Shown here in pieces: positions 1 to 11,229 of a DNA stretch of 64,000 bases. Where the stretch lies: NCBI GenBank assembly GCA_027627225.1, contig CM051027.1, positions 88,024,451 to 88,088,450 of the forward strand, given 5' to 3'. The notes below the pieces were generated by a model. That model had not been told where the DNA came from and made no database searches. It was given only the letters and a program-made list of their open reading frames with translations. The position numbers were made by a program, and so were the translations under genes. The number at the start of each line of letters is the position of its first letter. The stretch's first letter is position 1. Source of the stretch: Congeria kusceri. Its lineage: Eukaryota; Mollusca; Bivalvia; Myida; Dreissenidae.

Positions 1-1168
1 AAACCATGTGGCCAGTTTTAACCCCAGGGGCATCATTTGAACAATCTTTGTAGAGGACCACTATGCAATGTTACATACCAAATATTAAACCTCTGGGTTT
101 TGCAGTTTCAGAGGAGAAGATTTTTAAACTAATTTTGCTATTTAAGTCTACATAAATCATGTGACCCCTGGGGCGTGGCCAGTTTTGACCCCAGGGGCAT
201 CATTTGAACATTCTTTGTAGAGGACCACTATGCAATGTTACATACCAAATATGAAACCTATGGGCCTTGCGGTTTCAGAGGAAAAGATTTTTAAAGTCAT
301 TTTCCTATTTAAGTGTATATAAACAATGTGACCCCCCGGTTTTGGCCAGTTTTGACCACAGGGGCATCATTTGAACAATCTTTTTAGAGGACCACTACAG
401 GATGCCACATACCAAATGTTAAACCACTGGGCCTTTTGGTTTCAGAGGAGAAGATTTTTGAAATAATTATGCTATTTAAGTCTATATAAATAATGTGACC
501 CCAGGGCGTGGCCAGTTTTAACCCCAGTGGCATCATTTGAAAAATCTTTGTTGAGGACCACTATACAATGTTACCAACCAAATACCAAACCTCTAGGCCT
601 TGTGGTTTCAGAAGAAGATTTTTAGAGACATTAAGCTATTTAAGTCTATATAAACCATGTGACCAGCGGGGCATAGCCAGTTTTGACCCCAGGGCATCAT
701 TTGAACAATCATTGTAGAGGACCACTATGCAATGTTTCATACCATACATGAAACCTCTGGGCCCTGCGGTTTCAGAGGAAAAGATTTTTAAAGTCATTTT
801 GCTGTATAAGTCGACATAAACCATGTGACCCACAGGGCATGCCAAGTTTTCACCCCAGGGGCATCATTTGAACAATCTTTGTAGAGGACCACTAGAAGAT
901 GCCAAATACCAAATATGAAAGCTCTCAGCCATGCAGTTTCAGAAAATAAGATTTTAAAAACTTTTAAAATCTATTTTTAGCTCTGGTGACCTACATATGC
1001 AGTGGACCAACGATTTTGAAAGAAAGTAACCCAAGGATCATTCCTGTGAAGTTTAGTGAAAATCTACCCAGCGGTTTAGGAGGACATGTTGTTTGAATGA
1101 AAAGGTTGACGCACGACGGACGGACGGTGCACGATGGACACAAGGTGATCACCAAAGCTCACCATGAG
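1..1168 (+). repeat. A-family array, 3' part
   Basis: About six diverged monomers of roughly 165 bp. Each carries 'gaggaccactat', 'cctctgggccttgcggttt', 'ctatttaagtctatataaa' and 'ccagttttgaccccagggg'. The array ends in the unique A-family 3' region ('agctctggtgacctacatatg', then a GACGGACGGACGG tract at about 1118) and the left arm of the terminal hairpin (GCTCACCATGAGCA, from 1157). The right arm and the CTAA end are missing because family C sequence starts there, so the element is truncated. Its 5' end is outside the window. Confidence 0.85.
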
Positions 1169-1317
1169 CATGATGCAAAACAGAGTTATATGGAGGTTGC
1201 CCCTGATACTGGTGTTCATGACAAAGGTATGTTCTTATTTTAACGTGAATAACTTATGTAGTTCTGAAGTTACACAAGTTTTCAATATAAACTTTAACCA
1301 GAAAATCTATGTGAACA
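1168..1317 (+). repeat. C-core monomer fragment
   Basis: One monomer of the C core, recognised by 'gatactgg.gtt.atgacaaaggt', 'gaataacttatgtagtt' and 'aatataaactttaaccaga'. The same core occurs at 4941-5241, 6060-6178, 13500-13800 and 15300-16170. It is joined to truncated A sequence on the left and interrupted by an A-type 5' end on the right. Confidence 0.75.
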
Positions 1318-1825
1318 AGACGGCCCTGAGGGCCCTAGGACGCTCACCTGAAACATTGTAACCCAATTCGAATTTGCATCTCCGAGGTGTGGCTTATTTT
1401 TATCCCAGGGGCATAATTTAAACAATTTTAACAAACCTCTGGGCCTTGCGGTTTCGGGTAAAGCTTTTTAAAGTCATTCTGCTATTTAAGTCTATATAAA
1501 CAAGGTGAACCCTTGGGGTGTGGCCAGATTTGACCCCAAGGGCATAATTTGAACAATCTTTGGAGAGGACCATTGTGGAATGTTACGTACTACATATAGG
1601 AAAGCTGTGGGCCTTGCCGTTTCAGAGGAGAGGATTTTTAAAGTCATTTTGCTATTTAAGTCTATATAAACCATGTGACCACTGGGCGTGACCAGTTTTG
1701 AACCCAGGGGCATAATTTGAACAATATTTATAGAGGACCACATATACAAACCAAATATGAAACCTCTAGGCCTTGCGGATTCAGAGGATTAATATTTTAA
1801 AGTCATTTTGCAATGTAAGTTTATA
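1318..1825 (+). repeat. A-type 5' end with A-core monomers
   Basis: Starts with the A-type terminal hairpin GGCCCTGAGGGCC followed by 'cgctcacctga'. Then comes the special first monomer (no 'gaggaccact' segment) seen after the other A-type 5' ends, and two to three A-core monomers. No 3' end is present before the next 5' hairpin at 1826. Confidence 0.75.
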
Positions 1826-2572
1826 CAAGAGGGCCACGATGGCCCTAGGTCGCTCACCTGATATTGATGTATGAACTTTCATTAAAATATCACAATAAGT
1901 TCTCAAGTTATTGAGCAAAAACTGTTTTTCTATTTTTAGTAACAGTGACCTTGACTTTGACTACACCAACCACATAGGTAAAGCAAGGTCTCGATATAAG
2001 GTATCTACATATGAAGTTTCATTAAAATATCTCAATGCATTCTTAAGTTATTGAGCATAAGTTATTGAGCATAAACCATTTTCCTACTCTTAATAACAGT
2101 GACCTTGACCCCACCCACCCCATAAGCAAACCCAAGTGAGGTCTCGATATAAGATATGTGTATTAAGTTGCATTAATATATCGCAATGCGTTCTCAAGTT
2201 ATTGAGCGGAAACCGTTTTTCTATTTTCAGTAACGGTGACACCCCATCCACCCCATATGCAATCCCAAGCAATGCCTCGATATAAGGTACTTATGTATTA
2301 AGTTTCATTAAAATAGCTCAATGCATTCTCAAGATATTTAGCTTAAACCATTTTTCTATTTTTAATAACGGTGACCTTGACCTTGACCCCACCCACCCAT
2401 ATGCAATCCCAATTGAGGTCTCAATATAATGTATTTATGTATTAAGTTTCATTAAAATATCTCAATGCGTTCTATAGCTATTGAGCGGAAACTGTTTTCT
2501 ATTTTTAGTAACAGTGACCTTGACCCTACCCATCCCATATGCAATCCCAATCGACGTCTCGATATAATGCAT
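1826..2572 (+). repeat. A-type 5' hairpin joined to D-core array
   Basis: Begins with CAAGAGGGCCACGATGGCCC and 'taggtcgctcacctga', the canonical A-type 5' end, but continues directly into about five monomers of the D core ('gtgaccttgacccc', 'aagtttcattaaaatatctc', 'ttattgagcggaaac'). It is either a recombinant junction or a natural A-ended element carrying a D core. Confidence 0.75.
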
Positions 2573-4181
2573 TAACCAAATATGAAACCTCTGGGCCTTG
2601 TGGTTTCAGAGATTAATTTTAAAATCATTTTGCCATTTACGTCTATATAAACCATGTGAGCCCGGGGTGTGGCCAGTTTTGACCCCAGGGGCATCATTTG
2701 AACAATCTTTGTAGAGGACCACTATACAACATTACATACCAAAAAATGAAACCTCCGGGCCTTGCGGTTTCAGGAAAGAAGATTTTTAAAGTCATTTTGC
2801 TATTCGAGTCTATATAAACCATGTGAGCCACTGGGTGTGGCTATTTCTGATCCCAGGGGCATAATTTCAACAATCTTTGTAGAGGACTACTATACATTGT
2901 TACATACCAAATATAAAACCTCTAGGCCTTGAAGTTTCAAATAAGAAGATTTTTAAAGTCATTTTGCTATTTAAGTCTATATAAACCATGTGACCCCCGG
3001 GGTGTGGCCAGTTTTGACCCCAGGGGCATCACTTGAACAACCTTTGTAGAGGATCACTATACAATGTTACATACCAAATATGAAACCTCTGGGCCTTCCG
3101 GTTTCAGAGAAGATTTTTAAAGTCATTTTGCTATTTAAGTGTATATAAACCATGTGAGCCCCAGGGTGTGGCCAGTTTTGACCCCAGGGGCATCATTTGA
3201 ACAATTTTTGTAGAGGACCACTATACAATTTTAAATACCAAATATGAAACCTCTGGGCCTTGCAGTTTCAGAGAAGAAGATTTTTAAAGTCATTTTGCTA
3301 TTCAAGCCTATATAAACCATGTGAGCCCCAGGGTGTGGCCAGTTTTTACGCCAGGGTCATCATTTGAACAATGTTTGTAGACAACCATTAAACAATGTTA
3401 CATACCAAATATAAAACCTCTAGGCCTTGCAGTTTCAGAGAAGATTTTTAAAGTAATTTTGTAATTTAAGTCTATATAAACCGTGTGAGCCCCGGGGTGT
3501 GGCCAGTTTTGACCCCAGGGGCATCATTTGAACAATCTTTGTATAGGACCACTGTACGATGTAATATACCAAATATGAAACCTCTGGGCCATGCGGTTTC
3601 AGAGGAGAAGATTTTTAGTCATTTTGCTATTCAAGTCTATATGAACCATGTGACTCCGGGGGTGTGGCCAGTTTTGACCCCAGGGGCATCATTTGAACAA
3701 TATTTGTAGAGGACCACTATACAATGTTACATAACAAATATGAAACCTCTAGGCCTTGCGGTTTCAGAGAAGAAGATTTTTTAAGTCATTTTCCTATACA
3801 AGTCTATAAAACCATGTGACCCCCGGGGCATGGTTAGTTTTAACCCCAGGGGCATCATTTGAACAATCTTTGTAGAGGACCACTGGAGGATGTCACATAT
3901 CAAATATGAAAGCTCCAAGACTTCTGGTTTCAGAGGAGAAGTATTTTAAAGTTTTCAGTTTTTAAATCTATTTTTAGCTCTGGTGACCTACATATGCAGC
4001 GGACCGGAACAATTTGAACAATTTTGAAAGACGGTCATCCAAGCATAATTCCAGTGAAGTTTGGTAAAAATCTGCCCAGTGGTTTAGGAGATGTTCTTTG
4101 AATGAAAATGTTGACACACGACGCACTTCAAAAGGCGATCCTAAAAGCTCACCATGAGCACGTTGTGCTCAGGTGAGCTAA
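2573..4181 (+). repeat. A-core array with intact 3' end
   Basis: Eight to nine A-core monomers spaced about 163-170 bp (for example 'gtggccagttttgacccc' near 3002, 3166, 3496 and 3663), then the A 3' region and a complete terminal hairpin. The hairpin arms GCTCACC-TGAGCAC and GTGCTCA-GGTGAGC (4147-4178) are followed by TAA, giving a CTAA terminus. Confidence 0.85.
4147..4181 (+). other. A-family 3' terminal hairpin + CTAA
   Basis: A 14-bp stem with one bulged A and a 3-nt loop, ending GAGCTAA. Copies of the same terminus are at 15265-15299, 47610-47644 and 58143-58175, and a one-armed copy at 54668-54690. The sequence also contains 'ctcaggtgagc', the inverse of 'gctcacctga' at the A-type 5' ends, so the two termini carry a short inverted repeat. 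Confidence 0.85.
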
Positions 4182-4940
4182 TAAACCATGTGACCCCCTG
4201 GGGTGTTGTCAGTTTTGACCCATGTGAACAATAATTTGAACAATCTTTGTAGAGGACCACTATAGGATGTTACATACCAAATACGAAACATATGGGCCTT
4301 GCAGTTTCAGGAGGATTTTTAAAGACATTTTGCTATTTACGTTTATATAAACCATGTGACCCCCGGGGCGTGGCCAGTTTTGACCTCAGGGGCATTATTT
4401 GAACAATCTTTGTAGAGGACCACTATAGGACGTTACATACCAAATATGAAACCTCTGGGCCTTGTGGTTTCAGAGCAGAAGAGTTTTAAGGTCATATTGC
4501 TATATATTCCATATAAACCATGTGACCCCCGGGGCGTGGCCAGTTTTGACCCCAGGGGCATAATTTGAACAATCTTTGTAGAGGACCACTATAGGATGTT
4601 ACATACCAAATATGAAACCTCTGGGCCTTGTGGTTTCAGAGGAGAAGATTTTTAAAGTCGAGGACCACTATAGGATGTTACATACCAAATATGAAACCTC
4701 TGGGCTTTGCGGTTTCAGAGAAAAAGATTTTTTAAGCTTACACTTTTTAAAATTCATTTTTAGCTCTGGTGACCTACATATGCAGCGGACCGTAACGATT
4801 TGAACTTTGAAAGAGGGTCACCCAATGATCATTCCTGTGAAGTTTGGTAAAAATCTGCAAAGTGGTTTAGGAGATGTCGTTTGAATGAAAAGCTGACGAT
4901 GGACGGACGCACGCACGCACTGACGACGGGAATGTTTCCC
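4182..4940 (+). repeat. A-core array, 3' truncated
   Basis: Four to five A-core monomers follow directly after the intact A 3' end. They continue into the A 3' region and a GACGGACGCACGCACGCAC tract (4895-4920), then switch to C core. The terminal hairpin is absent. Confidence 0.75.
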
Positions 4941-6220
4941 TGATACTGGAATTGATGACAAAGGTATATTCCAATTTTCAAGTGAATAACTTATGAAGTT
5001 CTGAAGTTACAAAAGTTTTGAATGTAAACTGTGACCAGAAAATCTATGTGAAAAAAGGGAGTAATTCTGTCAAAATACAAATCATAGTTACAGGGAATGT
5101 TGCCCCTGGCACTGGAGTTGATGACAAAGGTATATTGCAAGTTTCATGTGAATAACTTCTGTAGTTTTGAAGTTACACAACTTTTGAATATAACCTTTGA
5201 CCAAAAAATCTAAGTGAAAAAGGGGCATAAATCTGTCACAACCCTTCTCGAAAAAGTGAACTTAATACGCATGTAATGCGTATTAAACGCTGTGGTATTG
5301 GCACTGTATTTTTTATGCTTTAAATGCGCATTAAATAATCTTTTAGTACACTAAGTCAGGGTTGTCATTAAGAATTTTTTAAGAAGGCTCAATTACCAAT
5401 TGAGAAGGCCAGAGCTTCAAACATGGAAGGCGCGAGTGATCTAGGGGTGCCGGGTATTTGCTCCCCCCCGGAAATTTTTGAAAATTTGATAAAAATCTTA
5501 CCATTTTAGCGATTTAAGCACATGATTCATGATAGTTTGACGTATGAAATTTATCCTTTATTTACCTAATTAATTTTAGTAGTTCAGATTTTGTATAATT
5601 AATTACAAAAATAACACAAAAAAAGAAGAATAATATAATAAAGCTGTTAACATTTGTGTTATTGTCAGTGATTTCAACAGATTTTGAAAACCAAGAGTCA
5701 TATGTCCTTCTTGTTTTATTGGATATTAACTTTTAAAGACTGGCTTTCAGAACAAGGTACACAATAATTAATTTTCATTTCTTTGAACATTTGAGACGGC
5801 CCATATCTCGTTTAAAACTTAAAATACCTTTTAAATACACGTAAGTGTATTTTTTGAAAATATAGTGTATTTTTCAAGGAGAAAAACACACTTTAAATGC
5901 ACTTAAGTGTGCTTATGCAGGAAAAATGCAGAAAAAATAAACTTTTTTCTGCATTTTCAAGTGTATTAAATGTGTATTAAACGCAGAAAAAATACTGTGC
6001 TTAAACCGCAGCGTTTAATACACATTAAATGCATATAAAATACACTTATTTGAGAAGGGAATACAAAACAGACCCATGGGGAATGTAGCCCCTGATACTG
6101 GAGTTGATGACAAAGGTACACTTCAAGTTTCAAGTGAATAACTTGTGTAGTTTTGAAGATACAAGAGTTTTGTAGCGGTAGTAGGAAAGCCCACCTATTC
6201 TTTAAATAGCCGAGCATAAA
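4941..6220 (+). repeat. C-core array with B-type 3' end, interrupted
   Basis: C-core monomers run to 5241 and resume at 6060 after the inserted 818-bp inverted-repeat element. The 3' end (about 6178-6220) is a degenerate B-type terminus: 'ggtagtaggaaagc.cacctattct' then a weak hairpin and 'gagcataaaa'. Compare the better copy at 16170-16216. Confidence 0.7.
5242..6059. mobile_element. Non-autonomous inverted-repeat element nested in C repeat
   Basis: The two ends are inverted repeats starting CCCTTCTC and extending about 100 bp with mismatches. Left 5242-5340 contains 'gcgtattaaacgctgtggt'; right 5965-6059 contains 'accgcagcgtttaatacac' and ends TGAGAAGGG. The interior holds further self-complementary AAGTGTATTT-like segments and no transposase. 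The flanks rejoin as a normal C-core monomer ('ctgtcacaa' then 'aatacaaaacag'), which shows insertion and suggests at most a 2-bp AA duplication. The superfamily is not identified. Confidence 0.8.
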
Positions 6221-7420
6221 AGTAGTTCCCTTTTTACAGACTCGCAAAACGCATTTCTAAAAACAACTGAACCTGAAAAGACTCATGGAGGCATTTACCT
6301 ATTAAATCACAAATTGTTGTCAGAAACATTTTATTATAACACATTTTCAAAAAATTGTTAAATACTGAATTTTTGTGAAGACAAAACATTTTTGGTTGCC
6401 TAATTAGCACTAAAGCAAAATTATTTCTTTTCATTACAAACCTGTGTTTAAATAACCCATTGTTTTCTAAATAACACGGTTTTTGATAACATCATCAATG
6501 TTTACAATATTTGTCAGCATTTGATAATTAAAGAGATTCATGGCCAGTGTTTTATTAAACAAACCATCGCCATTCCTCGCAAACCCTCACACCTTAATAG
6601 AAGAATTAAGGAAGAAAATTTTCTAATTTGAGATAACCATCTTATAGCTCATGCATAATGTTTATACCGGTCATAAAACTCTCATTAATCACATTTTTTT
6701 TCTAATATGCCATAGATTTATGAAGCTGGAAACATGCATTAACATGAAGAGCACCTGCCAGGCTTCAAAGTTGGTTGTTCTTGAAAATAGCAATTTTAAT
6801 AAATTTAAAACCATCCCAACTATGATTTATTGACTTAATTTTGTTCAATAAAAACATTTTCTAAGCACTTTCAGGAGACAAAGTTTAACACAAGATTGCA
6901 TTTATGTGAAATTGAGATTAAATTTATGTCATGGAAGTGTCTTTATACTAACTCATTTCATATATTATATTAAAGCAAATACATTTTTTGCAAGAGACAT
7001 AAAAAGTAAAAAGGTTTCAGAATAACTGTGAAATTTTCATGATCAAACCATCCTTTTTCAATAAGTTTTAAAGGTAGACAACTGCTGTTATATGCTGAAA
7101 TCATTTACAAAGAGTTCAGCAGCAAGATTACAGTATTAACAGTAATGCTTTTCTTTCCCAACAAACACAACTTATGGACCTGAATATTCACCAGCATAAA
7201 ACATGGCATTATTAATATACGCCAAAAATATGTTTTAATATAAATCCTAAAGTTCAGATCAGTTGCAAGAGTATTTGTTCAAACATGATCAAAACACAAA
7301 AAGATAACGTTTATTACAACTCCAAAAATATAGCAGTCTTATGTTTATTGTGCATTTTAGGGAGTTTCAATTCATATTGAGGTAACGGGTACTTTCTATT
7401 TTTATTATAATATTTTTTGC
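6221..7420. other. AT-rich spacer, nothing recognised
   Basis: About 1.2 kb of AT-rich sequence without a recognisable repeat, RNA gene or convincing exon. A pyrimidine-rich stretch ending in TAG at about 6715 precedes a short open frame, but no phase-compatible donor was seen. Confidence 0.5.
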
Positions 7421-8246
7421 AACTAGAATTGTCACATGAGTGACGGATATACCCCCACAATATGGCCTTGTCACAAAACTATGGCATTCATTCGAAAGAA
7501 ATGGACACAGAGAGAATGCTTTAATTTGTGAATGGTCAACAGTGTATTTGGAAAAATTTAATTTCAATAGGAGCCATAACTCTGTCAACATTTAGTGGTT
7601 TGTAACCAAAGTTGAACTTGATCTCTATTTTATGATGTTACACCAACGTACCAAAAATAATTTAAATATGTGAAGCCTTTCATGAGTTATTGTCAATGTT
7701 TTTCAGGAATTAAGTCAAAAAGAGGCCATAACTGTGTCAAAATTTAGTGGTTTGTTACCAAAGTCGAACTTGACCTGTATTTTATGTTGCTACACATGTG
7801 TACCAATAATATTTAAGTATGTCAAGCCATTGTTGAGTTATCGTCAGGAACCCATGTTTTTAGGGAATTTAAGTCAAATAAAGGGCTATAACTATGTCAA
7901 AATTCAGTCAGAAGTCGAACTTGACCCGTATTTTATGATGCTATCATGCTACACATGTTTACCCAGAATTATTTCAATATGTCAAGCCATTCTTGAGTTA
8001 TTGCCCAGAAATCATGTTTTTAGGGAATTTTAAGTCGAAAAGGGGCCATAACTCTGTCAAAATTTAGTGGTTTGTAACCAACATCAAACTTGACCTGTAT
8101 TGTATGATGTTACACATGTGTACCGAAAATTATTTTAATATGTCTTTCTCAAGTTATCATCCGGAAACCAAAAACAAACAAACCGACGACCGACAAGCTC
8201 ACTCCTATATACCCCCCCTAAACTTTTTTTTGTGGAGAGTATAATA
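7421..8246 (+). repeat. F-family element, complete
   Basis: The 5' end is AACTAGAATTGTCACATGAGTGAC, containing the hairpin GTCAC-ATGA-GTGAC. The core is four to five monomers with 'ggccataactctgtcaaaa', 'tttagtggtttgtaacc', 'gaacttgacctgtatttta' and 'aatatgtcaagcc'. The 3' end is 'gaccgacaagctcactc', a C-run and G-rich imperfect hairpin, then GTATAATAA. Other copies are at 37976-39841 and 61494-62142. Confidence 0.85.
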
Positions 8247-8269
8247 ATTTGACACTGATTTTTAATGTA

Positions 8270-9145
8270 CAGTGAAACCTGTCCATACTGAACCCTGTGA
8301 AAACCGAATCCCTGTCGAAACCGAACGGCTGTGTCTGTCCAGATTTTTTCCTTCTTGTTTTATTCACAAAAACCCTTAATAAACCGAACCCTGGCCAAAC
8401 CGAATACCGAACGATTCTATCACAAATTTGATCTCATTCAACCTTAAACAACCCTGAATAAACCGAACGGTGTATTCTGTCAGGTGTCACTTCGCGCTAC
8501 TGCAGAGGCGTGAACCCGATAATTGGTGACACAAAGTTACACACAAAGGGCATAATCGCCATGGTAATAACTGGGCAGTGGTGCAATTAGTGATCAGCTA
8601 GTCGGTGCATACGACAAAATTCAACTTTTGAAAAACAGATTAGTCTGTTGGGTTTTCTGTTGAAATTTATGTACAGTGTAAAATTTAAATGTTTTACAAC
8701 AGTGTAATTAATTTACACATACATTAATTTCTGGCAATATTTTGATCACTGATCTCTATATAAAGCCTAAGCTTGCGATACAATCTAGCTAAAATAAATA
8801 GGTTTAAACTAATCAAAGCAGTAAACAATTGGTGATTTTTTTAACAGATGTAAATAAGTTGTACGTTAAATACATGAATTTGTTTGATCGATATATTGAG
8901 TGTCGGTTTATGTACAAATATACATGTTTTCATGCAAATATTAATAAAGATAATGAAAAGTAATACAAGTGTTAACATTAACACGCTGTTGTCTTATTAT
9001 ATACTCGAATTAACATAAACAATATAGTGTACATTTTTAAAGGAAAATGACATTTAATGAAAAAAAAACTTCGTAAACCGAACACCTCTGAAAACCGAAC
9101 GATTGGCCCGGTCCTCACGCCGTTCGGTTTAGACAGGTTCTACAG
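8270..9145. mobile_element. Tigger/pogo-like MITE
   Basis: The left end CAGTGAAACCTGTCCATAC and the right end (read in reverse) CTGTAGAACCTGTCTAAAC form imperfect terminal inverted repeats. Beyond them, inverted copies of 'aaaccgaac' line both sub-terminal regions. The CAG...AACCTGT..A.ACCGAAC ends are typical of Tigger/pogo-group elements. The 876-bp element has no transposase frame. A clean TA duplication is not visible. It ends 64 bp before the exon at 9210, inside that gene's intron. Confidence 0.75.
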
Positions 9146-9209
9146 ACATAATAATTATGTTATCATATGTTTTACAGAGATAAAACCACAATTCACAATA
9201 TTTTTATAG

Positions 9210-9309
9210 GGCGTTCTTGGTTTAGAATTATCTGAAGACAATGCCAACCACAACAAACAGCACACTGCAATACCCCAATTAAAGAGTGATGTCACAACGC
9301 TCAGTTTGA
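9210..9309 (+). CDS. Internal exon of an unidentified gene (exon 1 of 3 seen)
   Basis: I do not recognise this protein. The exon follows a TTTTTATAG acceptor and ends TTGA|GTAAGTAT, a near-perfect donor. Only one of its three frames is open: 33 codons starting GVLGLELSED and ending VTTLSL, with one base left over (phase 1). That phase is exactly what the exon at 10766 needs. The segment is hydrophilic, rich in Asn, Gln and His, with no membrane segment. It must be preceded by an exon ending in phase 0, which I do not find; the 9 kb upstream is almost entirely repeats. The Tigger-like MITE at 8270-9145 lies just upstream in the intron. Basis: splice signals and phase logic seen in the sequence; function unknown. 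Confidence 0.65.
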
Positions 9310-10765
9310 GTAAGTATTTGACACTCACGTTCTGCCAAGTTGTCGCCGCATAAACGTAGCAACATGGCAATTAAAAGGACTCTCGTTCTGTTCACAATTT
9401 ACTATGTAAAGCCACGTTGTACTATGTTGAGCCACATGTACCACTACGCAAAAGTACGTTTTGGTATAATGTAGCAGTATTTTGAACATGTTCAAAATTC
9501 AAGTTTGTTGTTTACATTGAACTATGCACCTGCCAACTTGTGCCACTTGAGGTGCGTTACAGCCACGTTGAACTACGTACCTGCCAAGTTGCGCATCTTA
9601 GATAAAAGAGGCGACGAATACGTGACACTAAATAATAATAGCAATGCCAAACTGTTGTCTACCATCACAGTACAATAGGGCTGTAGATAAAATATTGTAG
9701 GTTTCCCCTCCCAAGTCACCATTGGGTAGGAAGGTAACAAAAAGTTACTAAGCAAAGTTTACCATGATCTTTTTATTTGACAAGGAATTAAATCATAGAA
9801 TGATCAGTAGTTTTTAACAATAACAAAAGCGACTGCTGAAAGGAAATTTCATACTTATGACAAAAACACAGATTCGTACCCAAAATTTTGATGCAAAAAA
9901 AATATTGCTGACTAATATAGTTCCCAACAATATTTTGGGAAGTGGCGATTTTTTATGGGCTGGTAGTGGGCGGCAAAACAGTGGGAGGCAAAACACACAT
10001 TTTTAAAATTCTAAGCCTATTGTTGATACCGACTGTTTACTTGTACATAGGCACTGGTGTCTAAGGTACCGACTGTTTACTTGTACATAGGCACTGGTGT
10101 CTAAGGTACCGACTGTTTACTTGTACATAGGCACTGGTGTCTAAGGTACCGACTGTTTACTTGTACATAGGCACTGGTGTCTAAGGTACCGACTGTTTAC
10201 TTGTACATAGGCACTGGTGTCTAAGGTACCGACTGTTTACTTGTACATAGGCACTGGTGTCTAAGGTTCATTTAAAGCATAAAGGTCAGCACATATTACT
10301 TGATTCGTGCTTAAATTTAGTCTACTTCTTTTTGCGGCATATGATTTTAACTAAAGTCATTAATCAGGGTGAATTTATTTGAATGAACATTTACAAAACA
10401 CACATTTGCAATAAGTAACAGCCGGTACAAACTTTGATAGGGCTTGGAAACGGTATCAGTTACAGTGTGCTTCACTACCATACCAACTGTATAAATTAAA
10501 CTGTTAGTTCAGTTTCTTTCTTTTTTTTTTATCAAATACTGTTTGAAACAATTTTAGAAGTTGTGAAATCAATGGATTAACTTAAAATTATGCAGCAGAC
10601 CATAATTATACATATCACAAAAGACTGGTGTGGACATTTGTATTGTGAAATTTTATAGCATAATCAATTACTTTATAAATATTGAAGACAGACTATTTTT
10701 AAACTGTCATAAGTAAGGAAAAATCAACAGCCTGCATTGCTTGTCCAATTTTTTGTATGCTGCAG
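9310..10765 (+). other. Intron with local direct repeats and a minisatellite
   Basis: Inferred intron between two phase-compatible exons (GTAAGT...TGCAG). It contains a diverged direct repeat of about 27 bp ('ttgaactatgcacctgcca' near 9519 and 'ttgaactacgtacctgcca' near 9568) and the 40-bp minisatellite at 10027-10266. No other gene is apparent. Confidence 0.55.
10027..10266 (+). repeat. 40-bp minisatellite, six copies
   Basis: Six back-to-back copies of a 40-bp unit starting TACCGACTGTTTACTTGTAC and ending GGTGTCTAAGG. Starts are at 10027, 10067, 10107, 10147, 10187 and 10227. The copies look identical by eye, which implies recent expansion or homogenisation. It lies inside the inferred intron. 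Copy number is likely to vary between individuals and may be collapsed in assemblies. Confidence 0.97.
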
Positions 10766-10813
10766 GCTACGATGCACTAACAAGTGATACCCCAAAACTA
10801 TACGCTCCATCAG
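10766..10813 (+). CDS. 48-nt microexon (exon 2 of 3 seen)
   Basis: A 48-bp exon bounded by a pyrimidine-rich acceptor (TTTTTTGTATGCTGCAG) and a donor CATCAG|GTATTT. Two frames contain early stops. The only open one requires one base from the previous exon, which is what the exon ending at 9309 supplies. Read through, it gives S-YDALTSDTPKLYAPS with one base carried over (phase 1 again). Because its length is a multiple of three and its phases are symmetric, it could be skipped without a frameshift and so could be an alternative cassette exon. No domain is recognisable; it is Ser/Thr/Pro-rich and probably disordered. Basis: splice signals and phase seen; cassette behaviour inferred. Confidence 0.6.
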
Positions 10814-11128
10814 GTATTTTTTGCAGATTACTGAACCTGTGAACTTGTATTAAATAGTTTGCATAAAACCTATAATTATGTGCCTTACCAATAAATGAAA
10901 GATTTTATTTATAATGTGATTGTTGTTAACATTAATTAAACAGAAGTAAATTACATTTTAATGCAATATTTACTCAATTTCATTCAAACCAATGTTTCAT
11001 GTATAGACAATTCCATTGTTTTTAGTCTCTTTGCTGGTCTCGCTAACAATTTTTTCGTGTACTTGGCACTTCCTCTTAACATGCTGCATTGTTACATACG
11101 CATAATACAATTTTCAATTTTATGTCAG

Positions 11129-11229
11129 AATGTCCGAACCAATGGACAGACCCACTGACTGAATTGGGTGTTCAACAGATACATCAGTACCAGAGAACTA
11201 CCGTTGAAGGCATAATGAAAATGAAATAA
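11129..11229 (+). CDS. Terminal coding exon with stop (exon 3 of 3 seen)
   Basis: Follows the acceptor TTTTCAATTTTATGTCAG. Two frames stop within 36 bases. The third, which needs the single G carried over from the exon ending at 10813, is open for 32 codons: (E)CPNQWTDPLTELGVQQIHQ... to ...GIMKMK, then TAA at 11227-11229. An AATAAA overlaps the stop codon (11225-11230), though a poly(A) site that close would leave almost no 3' UTR, so a later signal is more likely used. The three exons together give an 82-residue C-terminus with a helical, Gln-rich last segment. I cannot name the family. A conserved-domain or transcript search with the joined peptide would decide it. Confidence 0.65.

Noticed and set aside
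4147..4181. Canonical Helitron 3' end (hairpin then CTRR).
   Set aside because: The CTAA overlaps the base of the stem instead of lying some bases beyond it, and the 5' ends do not start with TC. Helentron-like kinship is possible, but a canonical Helitron call is not supported.
6651..6833. Possible exon after a T-rich tract ending in TAG at 6715.
   Set aside because: No donor in a phase compatible with the exon at 9210 and no recognisable peptide.
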